Translations under genes and position numbers: made by a program
In this document: piece after piece, positions 1 through 7,927 of the stretch
Position numbering within the stretch: position 1 is the stretch's first letter
How the letters are laid out: each line of letters starts with the position of its first letter
The notes under the pieces: model-generated
Seen by the model: only the letters and a program-made list of their open reading frames with translations
The model's database searches: none
What the model was told of the DNA's origin: nothing
Source of the DNA: Monoraphidium neglectum
Taxonomy: Eukaryota; Chlorophyta; Chlorophyceae; Sphaeropleales; Selenastraceae
Length of the DNA stretch: 12,679 bases
Direction: 5' to 3'
NCBI RefSeq assembly: GCF_000611645.1
Contig: NW_014013437.1
Location: 7,994 to 20,672, forward strand

Positions 1-494
1 CCCGCCTGCCGGCGCTCGCGCTGCTCGAGTGGCGGGCAGCTTCCTCGCGGTTGCGCGCCCTCTGCTCCATCCTCCAGCTTTCTCTGAAAGATGCGACAGA
101 CGTTCTGGTGCGCCGCCGCGCGCTGCGGCTGCTGCTGGTCCCGGACGACCAGCTGCGCGGCAGCTTCTCGGCGCTTGCGGACGCCGCCGACGCGTCTGGT
201 GTGCGTGTCGCGGCGCTGCGGCTGCTGCTACGCACGGCGCCCCTGCTGCTGCTGCCGCGGGCTGTGGGCATGCTGCTGCTGGAGTCGCAGCAAGAAGGCA
301 GGAGTGGCGGCCGCAGGGGTCCATTGCTGATCGAGCTGTGTGTGGCAGCTGAGGAGCAGCTGGCAGCAGAGGGCTTGGAAGCTGCGCTGGCAGGGGCAGT
401 AGGGGGTGACGAGGGGGAGGACGGGTCCAGGAACGCCGTGATGCAGGGCATGCCACCCTCTGTGGCACGAGTTTTGGAGCAGGCGATGGTGTAA
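1..494 (+). CDS. 3'-terminal coding part of an unidentified leucine-rich helical protein (5' end outside window)
   Basis: The frame with first full codon at position 3 is open from the window edge to a TAA at 492-494, giving 163 residues with no internal stop. The peptide is rich in Leu, Ala and Arg. Around positions 51-290 it shows amphipathic helix-like stretches (for example RALRLLLVPDDQLRGSFSAL and VRVAALRLLLRTAPLLLLP), which resemble the helix pairs of alpha-solenoid (HEAT/ARM-type) proteins. After them comes a Gly/Glu-rich linker (AVGGDEGEDGSRN) and a short tail ending VARVLEQAMV. There is no in-frame ATG near the left edge, so this is the C-terminal part of a larger protein or its last exon. 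No catalytic motif or family signature is visible and I do not assign a function. The frame is supported by its length and by the coherent helical pattern; two overlapping frames on the same strand give low-complexity Arg/Ala/Cys peptides and were rejected. Confidence 0.55.
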   Translation, partial: RLPALALLEWRAASSRLRALCSILQLSLKDATDVLVRRRALRLLLVPDDQLRGSFSALADAADASGVRVAALRLLLRTAPLLLLPRAVGMLLLESQQEGRSGGRRGPLLIELCVAAEEQLAAEGLEAALAGAVGGDEGEDGSRNAVMQGMPPSVARVLEQAMV

Positions 495-1182
495 ACAGCC
501 AGCCGTCAATCACAGGACCATTTGGTTGCGCTAGTTTGGCAGGGGGGACGCTGGTCGCCAGGGGACAAAGCTGGGGGGTACCCTGTCTCAGACAAAAGGC
601 ATCAGCATTGCAAACCCGGCAGCGCAGCAGCGGCATATGTGACCGCGATAGTGGTCTTGCTAGCTAGCCTTGGCCCCTTGCATGCCCCGACCTGCCTTTC
701 TCTCAGCCATAACAGCACTTGCTGAGCGAACTCACACTCTTGCCACGGGCTGATGCACCACCAGCAGCAGCAGCAACATTTGTTGTACTTGGTGCGGTAC
801 CCAGGACAAAGGCGCTGCATGCGGCGGGCTGATATGATGCACATCCGTCAGGAGTCGCATGCGCTGCAGCCCGGCTTGCCAGCGCTGTGCTTGCGCTGTG
901 GAAAACCAACCTGGATCGGTCGCTTGGCGAGGGTTGTGTGACATCCCCACTGCAGCCGCTAGGCCCCCTCACATAATGGATTATCAGGCCTGCGTGACGC
1001 GACTGGTGCAATGCATTAGACACGGCATGCGCGTATATTGCCTTGCATGCGCATCATGTGAGCGGCCAGAGGGGAGGGCACATGGGCTCAAAGACCCGCC
1101 TGTCATGTTGGGGTTCGCACGCAGCACGGGTACAAGTACCTGCTGTGACTGTTACGTGCGCGGCATCAAACCGTGCCTTGCT
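495..1182. other. Intergenic region without a supported gene
   Basis: This stretch separates the upstream stop codon from the left end of the duplicated unit. It should hold the 3' UTR and terminator of the first gene and probably the promoter of MYND-1. Visible features are a short CAG run (762-773) and several TGCATGC words. Short open frames on both strands (for example plus 859-1224) have Cys/Arg/His-rich composition and no recognisable motif, so I do not call them genes. A short word shared with the region upstream of MYND-2 (GCGCATCAT, near 1050 and 4741) hints that homology may extend further left than I can align. Confidence 0.5.
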
Positions 1183-1343
1183 TGTGCCTGTGCTCTCTTT
1201 ACCGTCTATGGTTTGATCAGATGATCCCATCCCCTTGTACTGTAGATGTAATCAAATTCATACTCAACTGCACAATTTGCTCGGCCAGATCAATCTCGGC
1301 TTTTCAAAAGTCCCACGGCACCCGCGACGTATAATCAGTGTTG

Positions 1344-1358
1344 ATGGCGAGAATTTGA
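1344..1358 (+). promoter_or_regulatory. Ancestral start codon of MYND-1, now a four-codon upstream ORF
   Basis: The ATG at 1344 aligns with the second ATG of MYND-2 (4979). One base is missing just after it (ATGGCGAG here, ATGGCGGAG in MYND-2), so the frame from 1344 reads Met-Ala-Arg-Ile and stops at TGA 1356-1358. The true coding frame continues without interruption in another phase. If transcribed, this would be a minimal upstream ORF ahead of the next usable Met at 1424. The deletion is read directly; its effect on translation is inferred. Confidence 0.6.
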
Positions 1359-1423
1359 AGACCCATCTAGTTCGTGACGAAAGTGGCAAGAAGACCCGGC
1401 CAAAGGGCTCAAAGCTGGCACCA

Positions 1424-3785
1424 ATGGCCTTGGCGCCAACCCCGCAGCAGCGAATGGAACGGGCGCTCCTCGATGCACTGCAGCTGCACTCACAGGCCAG
1501 AAGCGGCCGGCCCCAGGCGCGCACAACACAGCAGCGTTTGCTGGTTGTCGAAGAGATCAAAACAGCTGCAGAAGCCCTGCCCTGTGCGCTCGGGCCGGAG
1601 CACCTGCGCGTGCTCGCCCAGCTGCCGCTGCGGCTCGAGCTCGCAGCCAATGCTAACGACCACGGGGCGGCCGAAATACTGTTGTACAGTGTGTGTGAGC
1701 TTATCATCGCCCGTAGCGGCGTCGAGATGCGGACACGCACAGCCGCAGCATCCTTCTGGGTGTCACAGGTGTGTTCACCAGCCATGCGGCGAGCGGCGCG
1801 CAGGGGTCGCGCATGGAGCAGTCTGCCCGCCCGCACGCAACATGTTGGCACCTCATGGTGTTGCAACAGCTGCCTGCGCCCTCTCCCGGTTCCCTCGCCC
1901 CTCAATGCAGGTGGTTGCGATCCCTGGGCTGGTGTCCGCCGCAGCCGCCTGCTTGCAGCAGTGGCCGGGCTGCCGTCTCTGCTCGCTCAGCGCGGCGCAC
2001 GTATTGAACGAGGTCTACCAACACGCCCCCACTGAAACCGAGCTGCTGGCTGGCCCGACTGGCAGCGCCGCGCTTGAGGCCGTCCTCACGGCTGCGGCGG
2101 CGGCCCCCGAGAGCCCTGCGGCGATCGCCGCTTTCAAGGCGGCCGCATGTTTGACCAGCCAGCTCTGCAACCTGGGCCGGCGCGGCGGTGCGCCCGGCGT
2201 GGACGGCGGCGTAGCCGATGCCGCGAGGGCTCTCGGGCGCGCCAGCGCCCGGCGGATCTTTGTTTGCGCGGCTGACATCCTGCGTGCCACGCCGTGCCTC
2301 AGAAGTCGTGATCTCTCTGAGATCTGTGCGCTACTCTCGTGGCAATTCTCAGAAAATGCGGCCTCAGCGCAGGATGTGCCCTTGCCGCAGTTCATCACGG
2401 CCCTTGCTGCGCAGCTAGGCACCAGGCCGCCAGGCCGCCCCGGCCCCTCGCCTCATGCGATTGGCGGCAGCGGCGGCGGGGACAGGGCCGGCGGCAACGG
2501 CAATGAGGCATCGGAAGGCCACGCAGCACGCGTCGCATGCGCTCAGCTGATTGCGTCGCTGGTGCAGCGGTCTAAGTCTTCGGAGCCACTACTCGCTGGG
2601 GCGATCGCGAGCGCCCCGGGAGCACTCGCAGCGCTTACCAAAATGATCTGTGGCGAATCGGACGAGCACGCGGCTGCGTTGTACCTATTACGCTCCGCGT
2701 CGCTAGCCAGCCTCGAGGCGCGCGACCAGCTCCGGAGCCTGCCGACAGCAGCGCTCTTGGTCGGCTTCCTGCGGCGCACCTGGGACCTGCCAGATTACGG
2801 CGGCGCAGCAGCTTTGGACGCGTGCACGCTCGCGTCCTCCCTGGCATCCCCAGACACGGATACACCCGAATTGATCTTGCCGATTGCAGCCGATCTCGCG
2901 CGCCTCATGGCGTCCGCCCCTGGCGCAATGGAAGCCGTCGCGTGGCAGCTGCGCGTGTGCGACGTCCATGCGAACGTCACAGACGCCTGGCTCCTTGCTG
3001 CCCTCGTTTGCAATATCGCACACGCCGCCAAAGCCAGCTCGGACGGCTTGTTGGGTCGCATTTGTGCTGGGGCGCCACTCCTGAGGCCAGCCATCGCTCG
3101 GGCGTTGCGGCTCGTGAGTGACCACGAGTATGCGCCCTACCATGCAGAGCGCGCAAGCTATGCCTTTTCAGCGCTTTCCTGCGCGCTGCTGGTCCTCGCG
3201 TGTTCTTCGGCGGACGGCGGTGCCCACAACGACCCAGGGGCCGCCATTTCCGCACTGTTTGCCGCCGAGCCGCCTCTTTTGGACATGCTGCAGCGCGGTG
3301 TGCGACGGGGCCTAGATGACGAGGACGAAAGGATGCTGCGCCTTTTATGCAGGACTTTGTATCCTTCCCTCGAAGGGTTGTTGTTTGAGCAGCATCAGGA
3401 ACCTTCAACATCAATGCCGCCGCCATGGGCGCCACCAGGCACGGAGGCGGCTGAGGGAGTGCAGGCTCCGCAGTCGACGCCCCAACAGACGATCCAGCCG
3501 GTGCCCCAGGAGCCGCAGCCGCTGCAACAGGCGGCTCAACCGCAGGCCCAGCAGCCGCGCCAGCAGCTACTGGATCCGCAGCCCCGCTGCGGTTTCTGCG
3601 GCACGAGCGCCGCTGCGCCCGGCACGAGGCTGCGGCTGTGCAGGGGCTGCAGGGCGGCACACTTCTGCTCGAACGCCTGCTACAAGCAAGGCTGGGCGGC
3701 AGGGCACCGGCAGGCGTGCAAGGCGGCGCAGGCGCAGGCGCAGCAGGTGGCTCATGCGCCTCCTGCAGCGCAGCCCGGGTCCTGA
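1424..3785 (+). CDS. MYND zinc-finger protein with ARM-like helical repeats (MYND-1), two exons
   Basis: Exons are 1424-1768 and 1911-3785 (TGA 3783-3785), giving 739 residues. The phase-0 intron 1769-1910 (GTGTGT...ATGCAG) was placed by comparison with MYND-2. The N-terminal two thirds are Ala/Leu-rich amphipathic helices resembling armadillo/HEAT repeats (AIPGLVSAAAACL near residue 118; the GALAALTKMICGESDEHAAA region). A Gly/Asn-rich linker (GGSGGGDRAGGNGNE) lies near 300-315, and a Pro/Gln-rich linker precedes the finger. Residues 675-718 form a MYND finger: C-x2-C, 13 residues, C-x2-C, five, C-x3-C, eight, H-x3-C, so all eight zinc ligands are present. MYND fingers usually bind short peptides in partner proteins; no enzyme domain such as SET is seen. 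The start is uncertain: the frame is open back to 1235 without an ATG, and the start used in MYND-2 is lost by a one-base deletion, so Met 1424 (matching an internal Met of MYND-2) is the first in-frame choice. An undetected upstream exon is possible. Confidence 0.8.
1769..1910 (+). other. Phase-0 intron of MYND-1
   Basis: A 142-bp GT-AG intron between a codon CAG and a codon GTG. The paralogous intron is at the same residue, in the same phase and also 142 bp long. The exon 1 frame stays open through the intron until about 2035 and the exon 2 frame is open upstream back to 1374, so neither frame alone reveals it. The donor, acceptor and paralogue alignment do. Retention would shift the frame and remove the zinc finger. 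Confidence 0.8.
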
Positions 3786-4314
3786 GGCCAAGCACTGTAT
3801 GTGGCTGGAACGGTGTCTGTTCCACTGCTGGTGCGCGTGTGGTATGCAGGGCTGCAGTATTCCTCAGCAGACAGATTTGACATTCAACGCTCAACGCGAC
3901 TTGTTCATTAACTCCTCCCTGTTATAACCAGAGTAACATATAAAACGGGATCAAGCATATGCAGGTGAACCGTCACAACTGTGAATTGGCATGTGGACTG
4001 GCGCTGGAGGCGCCATATGTCCACTCAAAGCAGCAGGCGGCCTAGTTCAAAACACAGTGATGATAACTTTGAGTTGGGCACCTCGACTGCCTGCGACTGC
4101 TGCTTTGCAGCGCACTTCCTGCGCCCCGCATTGCTGCAGGCGGAGGCCACATGTTCAGAGTTGACAATGTCTGCCGCGTGCCCCATGAACACCAGCCCCG
4201 CCCCAGTGAAGATCGGGCATATAATCAACAACATATGGATCAACACAGGTCTCTGAGACCCACGATGATGCTATGGTGCGTGGCTGGGGCCAAACTGTTT
4301 GCACCTCAGCTCGG
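3786..4314. other. 3' intergenic segment between MYND-1 and the VWA fragment, duplicated at 7383-7927
   Basis: No gene is supported here. It should contain the MYND-1 3' UTR and, on the other strand, the relic of the VWA 3' UTR. Two blocks are well conserved in the second copy: a T-rich element with ACTCCTCCCT and TTATAACCAGAGTAA (3911-3936, matching 7504-7535), and a block around 4088-4165 (matching about 7695-7775) containing GACTGCTGCTTTGCAGCGCA. The first may take part in 3'-end formation, which is an inference from its position after both MYND stop codons. Short ORFs in the second block (plus 3981-4256, minus 4025-4246) are not kept as coding units between copies. Confidence 0.5.
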
Positions 4315-4536
4315 CTACGGCTTGAGGTCAACGAGCTTCTGCAGCAGGTCAACCTCCTGCTTCATGGTGCTGTCCTTGACCGCCGCCTGCTCCGACTTCA
4401 CGTACTGCAGCACCGGCTGCAGCGCGTCCCGCGCGTCGCGGCCGACCGCCAGCCCGCGCGACTGGCGCTCCCAGCGACCGAGCGCGCACGGCACCAAGGG
4501 GCAGCCGATGCGGATGCGGGCACGCGGCCCGGCCAG
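4315..4536 (-). pseudogene. Truncated duplicate of the last exon of the VWA-domain gene
   Basis: On the minus strand this encodes the C-terminal tail of the VWA protein, including GRWERQSRGLAV and MKQEVDLLQKLVDL, and ends at a TAG (4317-4315). It matches 7928-8150 of the intact gene with few substitutions (7 over roughly 213 bases counted from the CTTGAGG word) plus one missing G (GATGCGGGCAC here, GATGCGGGGCAC near 8130). The missing base shifts the frame of the first part. Homology stops abruptly at 4536, so about half of the last exon and all twelve upstream exons are absent. The frame happens to stay open leftwards to about 4707, but the extra peptide has no counterpart in the intact gene. 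It is a by-product of the tandem duplication. Whether it is transcribed, for instance as part of a long MYND-1 3' UTR, cannot be seen. Confidence 0.85.
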
Positions 4537-4860
4537 GTGGGGAGGGGAACGCCCATCAGGCGTCATCCATGCTAGAGCCTGGCTTGCAGAGCCGATCTGG
4601 CTGGGCACCACCCCTGTCGCTAGGGTTTCGCAGCACTGCACCCTCCAGCAGCAGTGCCTGGTCTGTGTGCAGCGGCGGACGCGGCTGTTGTTAGGCATTC
4701 GAGGCAAAGTGCTTGTGTGCGTACTGTTGGAGCCTCAAAATGCGCATCATTCCCGTACAGTATGCAGGCTACGCAGGCCTGTCAGGGCCGCCGGTCAAGT
4801 TCAGTTGTTGTGAGACCAGTACTAGACCCGCACACGGCACGGGATTGTGCCTGATGATAT
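4537..4860. other. Junction sequence between the two duplicated units (promoter side of MYND-2)
   Basis: About 320 bp that is not alignable with the corresponding position in the other unit. It lies between the truncated VWA fragment and the region resembling the MYND-1 upstream segment. It probably contains the duplication breakpoint and the distal promoter of MYND-2. I see no gene, no terminal inverted repeats and no obvious target-site duplication. Confidence 0.45.
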
Positions 4861-4975
4861 TGTGCCTGTGCTCCTGTGATACCTTTGTACTTAGTGATCG
4901 CATCTCTTCTTTTCCACGTTTTGCTGCACAAACTGCTCGTCAGATCATCACGAGAGACCACGCTTCTTATAATCC

Positions 4976-7382
4976 ATGATGGCGGAGATCTTGAAAGGAT
5001 CTGCAGATCGTGACGGTGCTCCCAAGAAGAACCGCACCAAGGGCTCACAGCCGGCACCGATGGGCTTGGCGCCAACCCCGCAGCAGCGCTTGGAGCGGGC
5101 GCTCCTCAATGCGTTGCAGCTGGACTCACAGGCCAGCAGCGGCCGCCTACGGAAGTGCACAGTCCAACGCTTGGAGGCCATCGAGGATATCAGATGCGCC
5201 GCAGAAGCCCTGCCCTGTGCGCTCGGCCCGGAGCACCTGTGCCTGCTGGCCCAGCTGCCGCGGCGCCTCGAGATCGCGGCAGATGCGAACGACCAGGCGG
5301 GGGCCGAAATGCTGTTGCTCAGTCTTAACGCGCTGATGATCACCATTCGCAATGAGATGGGGTCACACAGAGGCGTGCCATCCCTCTGGGTGCCGCAGGT
5401 GCGTGCAGCGGCCACGCAACGAGCGACGCGCAGGGGCTGCGCATGGAGTGATCGACCCGCCTGCACTGAACATGTTGGAAGCACATGGTCTTGCGACTTT
5501 CCCCTTCGCCCGCTCCCAATCCCCTCACCCCTCCATGCAGGTTGCCGCGATCCCAGGACTGGTGTCCGCCGCCGCAGCGTGCCTGCGACGGTGGCCTGGG
5601 GGCCGTGAATGCGCCGGCTGCGCGGCGCTCATCATCAGCGAGGTCTACCACCACAACCCCTCCGCAACCGAGCTGCTGGCTGGCGCGGCTGGTCGCGCCG
5701 CGCTTGAGGCCGTCCTTACGACTGCTGCTGCGGCCCCCGGCAGCCAGGCTGCAATCGCCGCGTTCAAAGCGGCCGCAGTGTGGAGCGGCCCGCTTGAGCA
5801 TATGGCGAGGCGCAGGGGCGCGCCCGGCGTGGACGCCAGTGCAGCCGATGCCGCGAGGGCCCTCGCGCGCGCCAGCGCCCGCCGAATCTTCGCGGCCGCG
5901 GCCGGCATACTGCGCGCCACGCCGTGCCTATCGGATCGCGACCTCTTGCATATCTGCAGGGAGCTGTCGTCGCAATTCTCAGAGGACGCGGCCTCAGCGC
6001 AGGACGTATCCTTGCCACACCTCTTCGCGGCCCTGGCTGCGCAGCTTGCCGCCAGGCCGCTAGGCCATTTCGGCCCCTCGCCTGACGCGATTGACGGCAG
6101 CGGCAGCGGGGACAGGGCCGGCGGCAACGGTAACGAGGCGTCGGAGGGCCACGCAGCACGCGTCATATGCACTCACCTGATTGCGTTGCTGGTGCATCAG
6201 TCTCAGCCCTTGGAGCCGCAGCTTACTGGGGCGATCACGAGCGCCCCTGGCGCGCTCGCGGCGCTCACCAAAATGATCTGTGGCGAATCGGACGAGCACG
6301 CGGCTGCGTTGTACATATTAAGCTCCGCGTCGCTAGCCAGCCTCGAGGCGCGCGACCAGCTCCGGAGCCTGCCTACAGCAGCGCTCTTGGTCGGCTTCCT
6401 GCGGCGCACCTGGGACCTGCCAGATTACGGCGGCGCAGCAGCTTTGGACGCGTGCACGCTCGCGTCGTCCCTGGCATCCCCAGACACGGACAAACCCCCA
6501 TCAATCTTGTCGACAGCGGCCGATCTCGCGCGCCTGATGGCGTCTACGCCTGGCGCAATGGAAGCCGTCGCGTGGCAGCTGCACGCGTGCGACGTGCATG
6601 CACAAGTCATGACTGCCTGGATCCTTGCTGCCCTCGTCGTCAACATCGCACACGCCGCCAAAGCCAGCTCTGAAGGCTTGCTAGATCGCATTTACGCCGG
6701 GGCGCCACTCCTGAGGCCAGCCATCGCGCAGGCGCTGCGGCTCGTGATCGACCACGAGTATGCGCCCGACCAGGTGGAGCTTGCACGCGCCGCCCAATCA
6801 GCGCTTGCCAGGGCGCTGATGCACCTCGTGTATCGTTCGGCAGGCGGCGGTGCCGACCACGAGCTTTGGGCCGCCGCTTCTGCGTTTCTGGCTACAGAGC
6901 CGCACCTCTTGAAGGCGCTGCAGCGCGGCGTGCAGCAGAGCCTTGTCGACGAGGATGTGGTGCGCCTATTTGGCAGGACAGTGGATGTTTCGCTCGAAGA
7001 TTTGTTGTTTGGGCAGCATCAGGAACCTTCATCATCAATGCCGCAACCATCGGCGCCACTAGGCACGGAGGCGGCTGAGGGAGTGCAGGCTCTGCAGCCG
7101 GCGCCCGAACAGACGATCCAGCCGGTGCCTCAGGAGCCGCAGCCGCCGCAAGAGGCGGCTCAACCGCAGGCCCAGCAGCCGCGCCAGCAGCTGGTGGATC
7201 CGCAGACCTGTTGCAGTTTCTGCGGCGCAAGCGCCGCTGCGCCCGGCACGAGGCTGCGGCTGTGCAGGGGCTGCAGGGCGGCGCGCTTCTGCTCAGACGC
7301 CTGCTACAGGAAGGGCTGGGCGGCGGGGCACCGGCAGGCGTGCAAGGCTGCGCAGGCGCAGGCGCAGCAGCCCGTGCCCTGA
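4976..7382 (+). CDS. MYND zinc-finger protein with ARM-like helical repeats (MYND-2), two exons
   Basis: Exons are 4976-5398 and 5541-7382 (TGA 7380-7382), giving 754 residues. The phase-0 intron 5399-5540 (GTGCGT...ATGCAG) is 142 bp. The start is ATG 4976, immediately followed by a second in-frame ATG at 4979; either may be used. The N-terminus is basic (KGSADRDGAPKKNRTKG) and could be flexible or a nuclear-type basic patch, but this is weak. Then come Ala/Leu-rich ARM/HEAT-like helices, a Gly/Asn linker near residue 325 (GSGSGDRAGGNGNE), more helices, and a Pro/Gln-rich linker. A complete MYND finger occupies residues 699-742 (CSFC, CRGC, CSDAC, HRQAC, eight ligands intact), followed by a 12-residue tail ending PVP. 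The likely role is protein-protein interaction through the finger and the helical platform; no catalytic domain is visible. It converges with the VWA gene, with 545 bp between the stop codons. It is a full-length paralogue of MYND-1 and is the better preserved of the two at its 5' end. Confidence 0.88.
5399..5540 (+). other. Phase-0 intron of MYND-2
   Basis: A 142-bp GT-AG intron between codons CAG and GTT, with a pyrimidine-rich 3' part (from about 5505) before ATGCAG. Removing it joins VPSLWVPQ to VAAIPGLVSAAAACL, matching the splice in MYND-1. If retained, the exon 1 frame runs to a stop near 5608 and gives a product of about 210 residues without the finger. In the exon 2 frame an ATG at 5352 would give an N-terminally shortened protein that keeps it. 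Confidence 0.82.
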
Positions 7383-7927
7383 GGCCAAGCGATGCATGTT
7401 GCAGAGGCGGTCTCTGCTCCACCGCTGGTGCGCGTATCGTATGCGGAGCTGCTGTATTTCTCAACATGCAAATTCCGACATTCCACACGAGTTATCCATA
7501 TTTACTCCTCCCTTTTCTTATTATAACCAGAGTAAATTATCTACCAACAGGATATGCATTTACCATATGTCAATGAAAAGTCACAACTGTGAAACGGCTT
7601 GTGGACTGGCGCTAGGGGCGCCACATGCCCACTCAAAGCAGCAGGCGGCCTACTTCAAAAACACAGTAATGACAACTTTGTGTGGTGCAGCTCTACTGCC
7701 TGCGACTGCTGCTTTGCAGCGCACTTCCTGCGCCCCGCCTTGCTGCAGGCGGAGGCCATATGTTCAGAGTTTGCAATGTCTGCCGCCTGCCCGATGAAAA
7801 CCACGCAGTCCTGTCCCGGTGAAGATCAGGCATGAAATTAACAACATATAGATCAACACAGGTTCCTGGGACCCACAATGACGCTGTGCGTCGTGGCAAG
7901 GGCCAAGCTGTTTGCACCTCGGCTTGG
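7383..7927. other. Convergent intergenic region between MYND-2 and the VWA gene
   Basis: The gap holds the two facing 3' UTRs and no supported gene. It repeats the blocks seen after MYND-1: the T-rich ACTCCTCCCT / TTATAACCAGAGTAA element at 7504-7535 and the GACTGCTGCTTTGCAGCGCA block near 7700. An ACAACTGTGAA word is also shared (about 3975 and 7580). Confidence 0.5.

Larger units (their letters stand above)
1183..4536. repeat. Tandem segmental duplication, copy 1 (MYND-1 plus VWA 3' fragment)
   Basis: The segment is matched in order by about 4861-8150: a promoter-side patch (1183-1195 against 4861-4873; CTGCACAA and CAGATCA words), exon 1, a 142-bp intron, exon 2, the 3' intergenic segment and the end of the VWA last exon. 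The offset between copies changes only slightly (about 3678 at the left, 3636 at exon 1, 3630 in exon 2, 3614 at the right), so copies differ by small indels. The right edge is sharp: the shared sequence ends at GGCCAG at 4536 and 8150, after which the copies are unrelated. The left edge is diffuse. Because the intron is present in both copies, the duplication occurred at the DNA level. Confidence 0.85.

Noticed and set aside
1374..1910. Reading the MYND-1 exon 2 frame as one uninterrupted ORF starting upstream at 1374.
   Set aside because: The 5' part in that frame is Ser/Arg/Cys-rich noise, while the frame shifted by the 142-bp intron is the one conserved in MYND-2.
2977..3894. A 305-codon open frame on the minus strand across MYND-1, with a similar one at 6892-7488.
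   Set aside because: It is antisense to a coding exon with a clear zinc finger, its Ala/Pro/Arg-rich peptide is what the opposite strand of GC-rich coding sequence gives, and it shows no motif.
4315..4707. The 130-codon minus-strand frame over the VWA fragment as an independent small gene.
   Set aside because: Only its C-terminal part matches the VWA gene, a one-base deletion lies inside the homologous part, and the rest has no counterpart or motif.
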